This document shows, piece after piece, positions 50,418 through 58,188 of a DNA stretch of 64,000 nucleotides. The notes below the pieces were generated by a model. It did not search any database and was not told the origin of the DNA. It saw nothing but the letters and a program-made list of their open reading frames with translations. The translations under genes and the position numbers were made by a program. Origin of the DNA: Gemmatimonadaceae bacterium (GTDB lineage Bacteria; Gemmatimonadota; Gemmatimonadetes; Gemmatimonadales; Gemmatimonadaceae); assembly GCA_016742275.1 (NCBI GenBank), contig JACVCD010000001.1, positions 62,001 to 126,000 on the forward strand, given 5' to 3'. Within the stretch, counting starts at the first letter, position 1, and the number at the start of each line of letters is the position of its first letter.

Positions 50418-51386
50418 ATGGCTGCTGCCCCGGTTCTCGAGTTCGAGCGTCCCATTGCGGAACTCGAGAAGCAGATCGAGGAGCTCAAGCGTCTCGCATC
50501 AGAACGCTCGCTCGACGTGGCCGATGAGTTGGCCCCGCTCCAGAAGAAGCTCGGCGAGATGCGCGTGCAGATCTATCAGAATCTCACGCCGCTGCAGCGC
50601 GTGCAGGTTGCGCGCATGTCTCGCCGTCCGTTCACGTCGGACTATCTGAAGCACGCGTTCACCGACTTCATTGAGTTGCACGGTGACCGCGCCTTTCGCG
50701 AAGACGCGGCCATCATGGGTGGCTGGGCACGTCTCGAAGGCGAGACGGTCATGCTCATCGGTCATGAGCGTGGGCGCGACACCAAGGAAAATCTGAAGCG
50801 CAATTTCGGCATGCCCCACCCCGAGGGCTATCGCAAGGCGCTCCGTCTGATGAAGCTGGCCGAGAAGTTCCAGGTACCGGTCATCACGTTCATTGATACG
50901 CCGGGTGCGTGGCCTGGACTTGGCGCGGAAGAGCGTGGTCAGAGCGAAGCCATTGCCCGCAATCTGCTCGAGATGAGCCAGCTGCAGGTGCCCATCATTG
51001 CTACCGTAATTGGTGAGGGCGGCTCGGGCGGCGCACTCGCGCTTGGTGTGGCGGACCGTGTGCTGATGCTCGAGAACTCGGTGTACTCCACGATTTCCGT
51101 CGAAGGCTGCGCCGCCATTCTCTGGAAGGATGGCAAGAGTCCGGAAATGCGTGAGAAGGCGGCACAGTCGTTGCGTCTCACGGCCGGCGATCTGGTCGAG
51201 CTGCGCGTGATTGATGAAGTAATTCCTGAGCCACCTGGTGGCGCACACTCCGATCATGTGGCGACCGCCACAGCGCTGCGCGAGACGCTCGTACGCAATC
51301 TGGAAGAACTCAAGCGGCTCAAGCCGGACAAGCTGGTGCGGCGTCGACGTGAGAAGTTCCTGCGCATGGGTCAGTTCACCGAGTAA
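50418..51386 (+). CDS. accA: Acetyl-CoA carboxylase carboxyltransferase subunit alpha
   Basis: LEFERPIAELEKQIEELKRL; FIDTPGAWPGLGAEERGQSEAIARNLLEM; GEGGSGGALALGVADRVLMLENSVYSTISVEGCAAILWK. Confidence 0.97.
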   Translation: MAAAPVLEFERPIAELEKQIEELKRLASERSLDVADELAPLQKKLGEMRVQIYQNLTPLQRVQVARMSRRPFTSDYLKHAFTDFIELHGDRAFREDAAIMGGWARLEGETVMLIGHERGRDTKENLKRNFGMPHPEGYRKALRLMKLAEKFQVPVITFIDTPGAWPGLGAEERGQSEAIARNLLEMSQLQVPIIATVIGEGGSGGALALGVADRVLMLENSVYSTISVEGCAAILWKDGKSPEMREKAAQSLRLTAGDLVELRVIDEVIPEPPGGAHSDHVATATALRETLVRNLEELKRLKPDKLVRRRREKFLRMGQFTE

Positions 51387-51397
51387 TCGGAACCGCC

Positions 51398-52594
51398 GTG
51401 GCGCATCTCATCGAAGTCGCGTTCCGCGGCAATCGCAAGGAGTTCTTCTCGTGGGACGGTGATGCACCGCCGCCGCTCAAGGCGGGCATCATCGTTGAAG
51501 CAGATCGCGGAGAAGACTTCGGGCGTGTGCACAGCACTGGCGAACTCGCCGAAGTGCGGTGCAATGGTTGCGCACATGGGTGTGGCACGACGCCACCGGC
51601 TCGACGCGCGTTGCGCCTGGCATCATCGGATGATGCGGCGGCAGACCGCGTTTTCGACGTTGACAACGAGCAGGCGCGTCGTCAGTCGATGGAGCGTGTG
51701 AAAGCGCACGGCCTGGTCATGAAGCTGACGGACGCCGAGTGGCAGTGGGACCGGCGAAAGCTCACGATCTTCTTCACGGCCGAGAAGCGTGTCGACTTCC
51801 GCAATCTCGTGCGCGATTTGGCGGCGCTCTTCAAGACACGAATCGAACTCAAGCAGATCGGTGTACGCGACGAGGCCAAACGTCTTGGTGGTGTTGGCCG
51901 CTGTGGACGCGAGTATTGCTCGTCGTCATGGCTGCCCGATCTGCGCCCGGTCAATCTTGGTGTCGCCAAAGATCAGCGCCTGTCGCTCAACCCGCAGCAG
52001 ATTTCCGGCGCATGCGGGCGACTCATGTGCTGCCTGCGGTATGAACATGAATTCTACGTACTGAGCCGCCGCAAATTCCCGAAGGAAGGGAAAATTCTCT
52101 CCACCTCGCGCGGTGAAGAGAAGGTGATAAGCTGCGACATCTTCAGCGAGCGTGTCACGCTGCGCACGGCGGAAGGTGACTCGCGTGTGCTGTCGCTGGT
52201 CGACCTTCGTACGGAAGTGGAACAGCACGACACCTTGGCGATGCTCGACCCCGGCGTAACTGCGGAGATGCCGATTTCGCTCGACGCGGCGCAGGTGTCG
52301 ATGCTCGACACGGCCGAATACGAAGTTGTGGCGCTGCGTGATCCGAGTATTGCGCCGCGGCCGATGATGGAGACGGCGGTGGCGGCAGAGCCAGTGCCGG
52401 ACGCTGCGGCTGACGTTGAAGCCGATGATGAAGACGAAGGTGACGAGGATGACGCGCCGGACGCACCTGACGCGTCGACCGGAGCGGCTGATGGAGCCCC
52501 GCGTCGGAAGCGGCGGCGGGGGCGGAGAGGGGGACGGAGGCTGAGGGCGGCGGAAGAAAAGCGGAAGGCGGAGGAGGGGGGAGACGCAGTCTAG
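51398..52594 (+). CDS. PSP1/YaaT-domain protein with acidic and Arg/Lys-rich C-terminal tail
   Basis: CGREYCSSSWLPDLRPVNLGVAKDQRLSLNPQQISGACGRLMCCLRYEHEFY. Confidence 0.9.
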   Translation: MAHLIEVAFRGNRKEFFSWDGDAPPPLKAGIIVEADRGEDFGRVHSTGELAEVRCNGCAHGCGTTPPARRALRLASSDDAAADRVFDVDNEQARRQSMERVKAHGLVMKLTDAEWQWDRRKLTIFFTAEKRVDFRNLVRDLAALFKTRIELKQIGVRDEAKRLGGVGRCGREYCSSSWLPDLRPVNLGVAKDQRLSLNPQQISGACGRLMCCLRYEHEFYVLSRRKFPKEGKILSTSRGEEKVISCDIFSERVTLRTAEGDSRVLSLVDLRTEVEQHDTLAMLDPGVTAEMPISLDAAQVSMLDTAEYEVVALRDPSIAPRPMMETAVAAEPVPDAAADVEADDEDEGDEDDAPDAPDASTGAADGAPRRKRRRGRRGGRRLRAAEEKRKAEEGGDAV

Positions 52595-52790
52595 GGAACT
52601 GCTACTGCGGTCTTGGGAACTACCACTGCGGTTGTGGACTGCAACTGCAGTTTGCGGGAAACGCTACTGCAGTTAAGGGACTGCCACTGCGGTTGGGGCT
52701 ACTGCACCTGCAGTTTGGGAATGCCAACGCAGTTGAACTGCAACGGCGGTCTTGGAAATCCACCGCCGTTGGGGGACCGCGGTCTGGGCT
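52594..52790 (+). repeat. Left array: about 9-10 degenerate ~20-nt units of GGGAACTGCNACTGCGGTT
   Basis: Units: GGGAACTGCTACTGCGGTCTT, GGGAACTACCACTGCGGTTGT, GGACTGCAACTGCAGTTTGC, GGGAAACGCTACTGCAGTTAA, GGGACTGCCACTGCGGTTG, GGGCTACTGCACCTGCAGTTT, GGGAATGCCAACGCAGTT, GAACTGCAACGGCGGTCTT, GGAAATCCACCGCCGTTG. Confidence 0.9.
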
Positions 52791-52880
52791 AGGTGCGGCG
52801 GAGCTGGTGATTGCGTTCCAATGGCACCGTGTGCGGAGAATGGGTGCAACCCCTGATTGAGCTGGCATCTATCGTCAGCC

Positions 52881-53255
52881 ATGGCCTCGCATCAGGATCT
52901 CAAAGTATGGCAGCTGGCGCAGCATGTGGCCGCACAAGTTCATCGCGCCACGCGCGGCCGCGCGTCAAACGAAGTTCCCGCCGTAGTAGATCAAATTCGG
53001 CGATCCTCGCAGTCTGTCTCGGCCAACATCGCAGAGGGTCGCGCTCTCGGCAGCAGTGCACAATTCAAGCGCCATCTGAGCATCGCGTTGGGATCTGCCG
53101 CGGAGACTGACTCACACATGGCGGCGCTCCTCGCGCTCGACCTAGTCGAGCCTGACGAGGCGCTGCGTATCCTCGACGACCTCGCAGCGATTCAGCGGAT
53201 GCTGGTCTCCCTTCAGCGCGCCATTATGCATGGGAGTAAGCCGAGACCGCGGTAG
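52881..53255 (+). CDS. Four-helix-bundle protein (S23 / 23S rRNA intervening-sequence protein family)
   Basis: MASHQDLKVWQLAQHVAAQVH...QIRRSSQSVSANIAEGRALGSSAQFKRHLSIALGSAAETDSHMAALLALDL: LKVWQ.A, QIRR...S...NIAEG, L.IALGS..E motifs. Confidence 0.88.
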   Translation: MASHQDLKVWQLAQHVAAQVHRATRGRASNEVPAVVDQIRRSSQSVSANIAEGRALGSSAQFKRHLSIALGSAAETDSHMAALLALDLVEPDEALRILDDLAAIQRMLVSLQRAIMHGSKPRPR

Positions 53256-53462
53256 GCCCCGACCGCAGTCCCGAGACGGCGGTTGCTGTCCAAAGCTGCA
53301 GAGGCGGTTGAACCGCAGTGGCTTCCCCAGACCGCAGGTGCTGTAGCCCTAGCTGTGGTTGCAGTTCCCCAACTGCGGTAGCGTTTCCCCCCGACCGCCG
53401 TGGCAGTCCCAAACCGCAGTTGCAGCTCCGCCAACTGCAGTTGAAGCCCCCACCCGCAGTAG
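53238..53462 (-). repeat. Right array: same word as left array in inverted orientation
   Basis: AACTGCGGTAGCGTTTCCCC, GACCGCCGTGGCAGTCCC, AAACCGCAGTTGCAGCTCCGCC, AACTGCAGTTGAAGCCCCC, ACCCGCAGTAG etc.; reverse complements give GGG..CTGCNACTGCGGTT. Confidence 0.9.
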
Positions 53463-53470
53463 ATTCCGAA

Positions 53471-55015
53471 ATGCCCCGATTCTATCTGACCACCGCCATC
53501 GACTATGCCAACGGCGATCCCCACCTCGGCCACGCCCTCGAGAAGATTGGCGCCGACGTGATCGCCCGATATCGCCGTCTGTGCGGCGATGACGTCCATT
53601 TGCTCATCGGCATGGACGAGCATGGTCAGAAAGTGCAGCAGACGGCGGCCAAGGAAGGCGTCGCTCCGCAGGCCTTTACCGATACCATCGCGGCCCGCTT
53701 TCAGGACATGTGGACGCGGCTCGGCATTTCGTACGATCAGTTCATTCGCACCACCGAAGCTCATCACAAGGCCGGTGTGCAGGCATTGATCCGGACCATT
53801 GCCGAACGCAATCCAGATGACTTCTACGAGCGATCCTACACCGGCATGTACTGTGTCGGCTGCGAGTCGTTCAAGCAGGACGCCGACATCGTCGAAGGCA
53901 AATGCGTGTTGCATCCGACGCGCACCCTTGAGGAAGTCGAAGAGCGCAACTGGTTCTTCCGCCTCAGCAAGTATCAGGGTTTTCTGCAGGATCTGCTGGC
54001 AAAGAATCCATCGTTCATCGAACCTGAAAGCCGTCGCAACGAAATTCTCGGCCTGCTCGCGCAGGGGCTCGAAGACATTTCCGCATCGCGAGCGCGACTC
54101 GATTGGGCGGTGCCGTTTCCGCTGCCACTCAGTAACGGCGAGACTCAGGGCACCTATGTGTGGTTCGACGCACTGCCCAACTACCTCACGGCAACGGGCT
54201 ATCCGGAGGCGGGATACGATGCACGCTGGCCTGCCGACATCCACATCATCGGCAAGGACATCACCCGCTTTCACGTCGTGATTTGGCCGGCCATGCTGCA
54301 TGCCGCCGGTGTGCCACTGCCCAAGCAGGTCTGGGCGCATGGTTTTGTGTCATTGGGCGGTGAACGCTTCAGCAAGAGCGCCGGCGTCAAGCTCGACCTC
54401 GGTGAAGCCGTTGATCGTTTTGGCGCCGATGCGTTCCGTTATGTACTGCTCCGCGAAGTGCCGTTCGACGGTGACGGTAACTTCTCGTGGGAGCGATTCG
54501 AAGAGCGCTACACCGCCGATCTGGCCAACGCATTTGGCAATCTGGCCAGTCGTGCCATGGCCATGGTGGAGAAGTACTTCGATGGCGTGGTGCCAAGCGC
54601 CGCACGACCCGATGCAGAAATCGAAGACGATGCCGATGTGACGGCATATCACGCCGCCATGCACGGCGAGAACGGCTGGCTTCTGCACGAGGGGCTCGCT
54701 GCTGTGTATCGCATGGCACAGCGTGCCAACGAGTACACCGCATCGACAGCACCGTGGGCTGTCGCCAAGGATCCCGCACGTCGTGCGGAGCTGGAGCAGA
54801 TCCTCAACTCGCTCATCCGTCGTGTGGCCAAACAGACGGTGTTGTACGCGCCCTTCATGCCCAACAAGTCGCAGCAGGTGTGGGCGCAATTGGGTGGCCC
54901 AGGTGAAGTTGCCGCCCAGCGAATCGACCAGCTCGACACTATCGATCCTACCGGCTGGCGCGTCAGCAAAGGCGATATTCTCTTCCCCCGCCCCGCAACG
55001 GAAAAGACCGCCTGA
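53471..55015 (+). CDS. metG: Methionyl-tRNA synthetase
   Basis: MPRFYLTTAIDYANGDPHLGHALEKIGADVIARYRR; SLGGERFSKSAGVKLD (KMSKS-like FSKSAG). Confidence 0.95.
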   Translation: MPRFYLTTAIDYANGDPHLGHALEKIGADVIARYRRLCGDDVHLLIGMDEHGQKVQQTAAKEGVAPQAFTDTIAARFQDMWTRLGISYDQFIRTTEAHHKAGVQALIRTIAERNPDDFYERSYTGMYCVGCESFKQDADIVEGKCVLHPTRTLEEVEERNWFFRLSKYQGFLQDLLAKNPSFIEPESRRNEILGLLAQGLEDISASRARLDWAVPFPLPLSNGETQGTYVWFDALPNYLTATGYPEAGYDARWPADIHIIGKDITRFHVVIWPAMLHAAGVPLPKQVWAHGFVSLGGERFSKSAGVKLDLGEAVDRFGADAFRYVLLREVPFDGDGNFSWERFEERYTADLANAFGNLASRAMAMVEKYFDGVVPSAARPDAEIEDDADVTAYHAAMHGENGWLLHEGLAAVYRMAQRANEYTASTAPWAVAKDPARRAELEQILNSLIRRVAKQTVLYAPFMPNKSQQVWAQLGGPGEVAAQRIDQLDTIDPTGWRVSKGDILFPRPATEKTA

Positions 55016-55033
55016 GCCAAAGCTCAGGCGGTC
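55006..55033 (+). terminator. Intrinsic terminator whose stem contains the metG stop codon
   Basis: GACCGCCTGAGC-CAAA-GCTCAGGCGGTC followed by CCCCCTTT. Confidence 0.75.
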
Positions 55034-55134
55034 CCCCTTTACGCTGTTCAGCTAACGCATTTCAGCTTACGCCCCATCGGTCGCCTGCAGTTCCTTCCCG
55101 CAGTGAAAACCTTACGCCCTTCTCCTTACGCAGT

Positions 55135-55746
55135 CTACTTGGAGAAATCGACCGTAGGTGCCGCACGCGACGCGGGATCTGTCACCTCGAAGTATTCCCG
55201 CGGCTTTGCGCCGGTCGCCTTCGCAGTAAGCACCTGCGGGAACTTGCGGATGTACTCGTTGTACTGCCGGACCGCGCTGTTGTAGTCGGTGCGCGACACC
55301 GCAATGCGATTTTCCGTGCCCGTGAGCTCATCCTGCAAACGCAGGAAGTTTTCGTTCGACTTAAGCTCCGGATACGCCTCTACTGCGACCGTGAGGCGTC
55401 CCAACGCACCAGTGAGCTGTGCATTCGCGTTTGCCAGCTCAGCCGGATTCGAACCACCCGGCTTCTGCAATGCGCCCATCAGGCCAGCACGCGCCTGCGT
55501 GACTTCAGTCAGTACCTTCTCTTCCTGCGCGGCGAATCCCTTGACCGTGTTCACGAGATTCGGGATGAGATCCGCGCGACGCTGCAGCTGCGCATCGATG
55601 TTCTGCTTGGCCTGCGCCGCCTGCTCATCGAACGACTGAATGGAGTTGTAGCCACAGGCGCTGAGCGAAAGCGGAAGCACAACCGCCGCCAGCATCGTCA
55701 TCCGGCGAACGGAAGAACGAAACAGTGTGCGTCGTGTCATGAACAT
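55135..55746 (-). CDS. lemA: LemA family lipoprotein
   Basis: LSACGYNSIQSFDEQAAQAKQNIDAQLQRRADLIPNLVNTVKGFAAQEEKVLTEVTQARA. Confidence 0.93.
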   Translation of the reverse strand: MFMTRRTLFRSSVRRMTMLAAVVLPLSLSACGYNSIQSFDEQAAQAKQNIDAQLQRRADLIPNLVNTVKGFAAQEEKVLTEVTQARAGLMGALQKPGGSNPAELANANAQLTGALGRLTVAVEAYPELKSNENFLRLQDELTGTENRIAVSRTDYNSAVRQYNEYIRKFPQVLTAKATGAKPREYFEVTDPASRAAPTVDFSK

Positions 55747-55766
55747 GAATCGGATCCTCGAGAGGG

Positions 55767-56543
55767 TCAGCGGGAAACGGGAGACAGCACGGCAGGCGCC
55801 GCATCAGGCGGCGAGAACTGATCGAGATACGTCACCAGTGCCGTCATCCCGGTAACGTACGATTCCAACAACGCCGGGGTGTCACCAGTCGACAGTGACG
55901 CTCCACGCTTGAGTTGCAACACACGATGATACGGCGTCGCATCGAATCCGGTGCGAGCAGCAACGGCATCGATCACCTGATCGGCGTCACGCGGGGGCAC
56001 CTCACCGTGCAATCGCATCAGCGAACGGAACAGCACGAGCAAGGCACTAAGACTCGCGCGCAACAAATCCTGCTGACGCACCGTGTCTGTGCCTGCCGTC
56101 ATGACACCGCGACGCAGACGCAGCAACTTCCCCATCGCCTCCTGCTCCACCTGGAGACGGAGATCGCTCAGCTTGACGTGCACACCGTCGAGCGGCAGCG
56201 CACCATGCAACACCCGATGGCGCTCGAAAATATCGGCGTACTCCATCGGAAAGATGTCGGCAGACGATTGCCACTCCGACGTGGTCAGTTCGAGAACCGG
56301 TGGATTTCCAGCCTCCTGCCATGCGCGCATGGTCTGGCCGAGCGCGCGCATCGCCTCAAACGAGATCGAATCCGAGATGACCATCACGTTCACATCGGAA
56401 ACACCCGCGAGATTCTCGTCGGTGGCCGCAGAACCATAGAGCACGATGGCACGCAACGCGGCACCATGCACCGCCTGCAACTGCGTGACCAACACGTCGA
56501 GTGAAAAGGTCGTGCGCTTGTCAGCCTTACCAGTCTGAGCCAC
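55767..56543 (-). CDS. Nucleotidyltransferase-fold protein with degenerate active-site motif
   Basis: AIVLYGSAATDENLAGVSDVNVMVISDS; GTG start inferred inside the upstream gene's end. Confidence 0.6.
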   Translation of the reverse strand: MAQTGKADKRTTFSLDVLVTQLQAVHGAALRAIVLYGSAATDENLAGVSDVNVMVISDSISFEAMRALGQTMRAWQEAGNPPVLELTTSEWQSSADIFPMEYADIFERHRVLHGALPLDGVHVKLSDLRLQVEQEAMGKLLRLRRGVMTAGTDTVRQQDLLRASLSALLVLFRSLMRLHGEVPPRDADQVIDAVAARTGFDATPYHRVLQLKRGASLSTGDTPALLESYVTGMTALVTYLDQFSPPDAAPAVLSPVSR

Positions 56544-57381
56544 CACCACCTCCGCTGAATCCACCGCCGCCGCCAAAGCCACCGAATCCACCACCACCGC
56601 CGCCACCGAATCCGCCGCCACTCCATCCACCGCCGGACCATCCGCCATGATGGATCGACGGCCCGGGAATTGGCAACGGAATGCAGCCAACGCAGCCACG
56701 CCGGCGTCCGCCCTTCGAGCTGGCGATGATGAACAGGATCACCACCAGCACCAGTAGGATGAATGCGGGACTGTCTCCGTCATCACGTGAGCGCGAGCGC
56801 TCCTGCCGCGGCTGTCCGTCAAGCGTTACCCCGAATGCCGCCGCATAGCGATCGCCAACAGCAAACGCCATGCGCTCCATCGCTTCCGAATACTGCTGCG
56901 CCTGAAACAGCGGCGTCATACTACGGCAAATCGCACCAGCGGTGGCGTCGGTAATGAAGCCCTCGGCGCCCTGCCCCGTTTCAATCCGGCAACGTCCGCG
57001 CCCATCACTGGCTGTTTCCTTTGGCACCAGCAGGATGACCACGCCCGCATTGCGCGCCTGATCTCCAATTGCGGCATCGGATCCGATCTTCCACTCACGC
57101 CCCAGTCGCAGCGCGACTTCTTCTACCGGTCGCCCACCGAGATCCGGCAAAGTCACGACCACCAGATCGCCACGCGTCGCACTGTTGACGCGCCGTGCCA
57201 GGTCATCCAGGCGCGCCTTGGCGTCAGCACTGATGACATTGGCAAAATCGTTCACATAGCCGACCGGCTGCGGCAGCGCTGGAGGCTGGGCACGCAATGG
57301 GACAGGCGATGGGATCGGAAGCAGACCGGCCAGAACGAGCGCCAGAAGCAGTCGAATGATCACAGATGAATGATAACCCAA
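56527..57381 (-). CDS. TPM-domain (YgcG-like) protein with Gly-rich C-terminus
   Basis: PQPVGYVNDFANVISADAKARLDDLARRVNSATRGDLVVVTLPDLGGRPVEEVALRLGREWKIG; GGGFGGFGGGGGFSGGGGGSDW. Confidence 0.9.
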   Translation of the reverse strand: MGYHSSVIIRLLLALVLAGLLPIPSPVPLRAQPPALPQPVGYVNDFANVISADAKARLDDLARRVNSATRGDLVVVTLPDLGGRPVEEVALRLGREWKIGSDAAIGDQARNAGVVILLVPKETASDGRGRCRIETGQGAEGFITDATAGAICRSMTPLFQAQQYSEAMERMAFAVGDRYAAAFGVTLDGQPRQERSRSRDDGDSPAFILLVLVVILFIIASSKGGRRRGCVGCIPLPIPGPSIHHGGWSGGGWSGGGFGGGGGGGFGGFGGGGGFSGGGGGSDW

Positions 57382-57465
57382 TGGTTGAGTTCCGTTCTAT
57401 ACCATCCAGGCGCGCACGGGCCGAGACCCTGAACGTCGGGCCCGGTACAGTGTAGGTTTCCCCGA

Positions 57466-58188
57466 ATGTCCGTCATGCGTTTTGCCTCCTTTGCCGCTGC
57501 CCTCCTGCTGCTGACAGGTGCCGCTGGCTCCTGCGGTTCCGCCGACTCCAAGAGCACAGCGGATTCTGCCGCCAAGCCGACGACACCCGCAGACAGCCTG
57601 CGCGATGCCGCGCTCATGAACAAAGCCGATCAGAGTCGGATTCTCGGGCCCGATACGGCGATGTGGGTTGTCATGATCAGCGACTTTCAGTGCCCGTACT
57701 GCAAGCGCTGGCACGATGAGTCCATGGTCAACTTCAAGCGGGAATTCGTAGACAAGGGCAAGGTCCGCTTCGCCTATCTGCATTTGCCGCTCGAATCCAT
57801 TCACCCGCATGCCCGTGCGCAGGCTGAGGCGTCGCTGTGCGCTGGTGTGCAAGGGAAGTTCTGGCAATACGAGGACGCCATCTTTGCCGGTTTCGAAACC
57901 GTGAAAGGCATGAGCAGTGTGTCACCTCTGCTCTCGCGCTATGCCAAGGACCTGCAGCTCGATGTACCCGCGTTCGAACAGTGCCGGAAGTCACCCGCCA
58001 TCAAAGCGCTGGTATCGAACGACATTGCGCAGGCCTCACAGGCGGGTGTGCAATCCACGCCATCGTTCATCCTTGGCGAGTATCTGGTGCAGGGTGCACT
58101 GCCCTGGCCAGACTTCCGTCGCGCAGTGGACTCCGCGCTCGCAATGCACAATCGCGTGCGCGCCAAGGGCACACCGTCGCGCAAGTGA
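57466..58188 (+). CDS. DsbA/thioredoxin-family exported protein
   Basis: VVMISDFQCPYCKRWHDESM (CPYC) and C-terminal VQSTPSFILGEYLVQGALPWPDFRRAVD. Confidence 0.9.
   Translation: MSVMRFASFAAALLLLTGAAGSCGSADSKSTADSAAKPTTPADSLRDAALMNKADQSRILGPDTAMWVVMISDFQCPYCKRWHDESMVNFKREFVDKGKVRFAYLHLPLESIHPHARAQAEASLCAGVQGKFWQYEDAIFAGFETVKGMSSVSPLLSRYAKDLQLDVPAFEQCRKSPAIKALVSNDIAQASQAGVQSTPSFILGEYLVQGALPWPDFRRAVDSALAMHNRVRAKGTPSRK

Noticed and set aside
52594-53462. CRISPR array interpretation of the ~20-nt repeats
   Set aside because: Units are degenerate, contiguous without unique spacers, and occur in inverted orientation on either side of a gene; no cas genes in window.
52594-53462. Diversity-generating retroelement (Avd-like protein)
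   Set aside because: No reverse transcriptase, template/variable repeat pair or variable target protein recognised nearby; only the four-helix-bundle fold is shared.
52594-53462. Classical insertion sequence
   Set aside because: No transposase ORF and no discrete terminal inverted repeats or obvious target-site duplication; boundaries are degenerate arrays.
53318-53470. N-terminal extension of metG (ORF begins at 53318)
   Set aside because: The extension is translated repeat array (MASPDRRCCSPSCGCSSP...); homology to MetG begins at MPRFYLTTAIDYANG (53471).
53213-54340. 375-aa minus-strand ORF across the right array and metG
   Set aside because: Antisense to metG; no domain.
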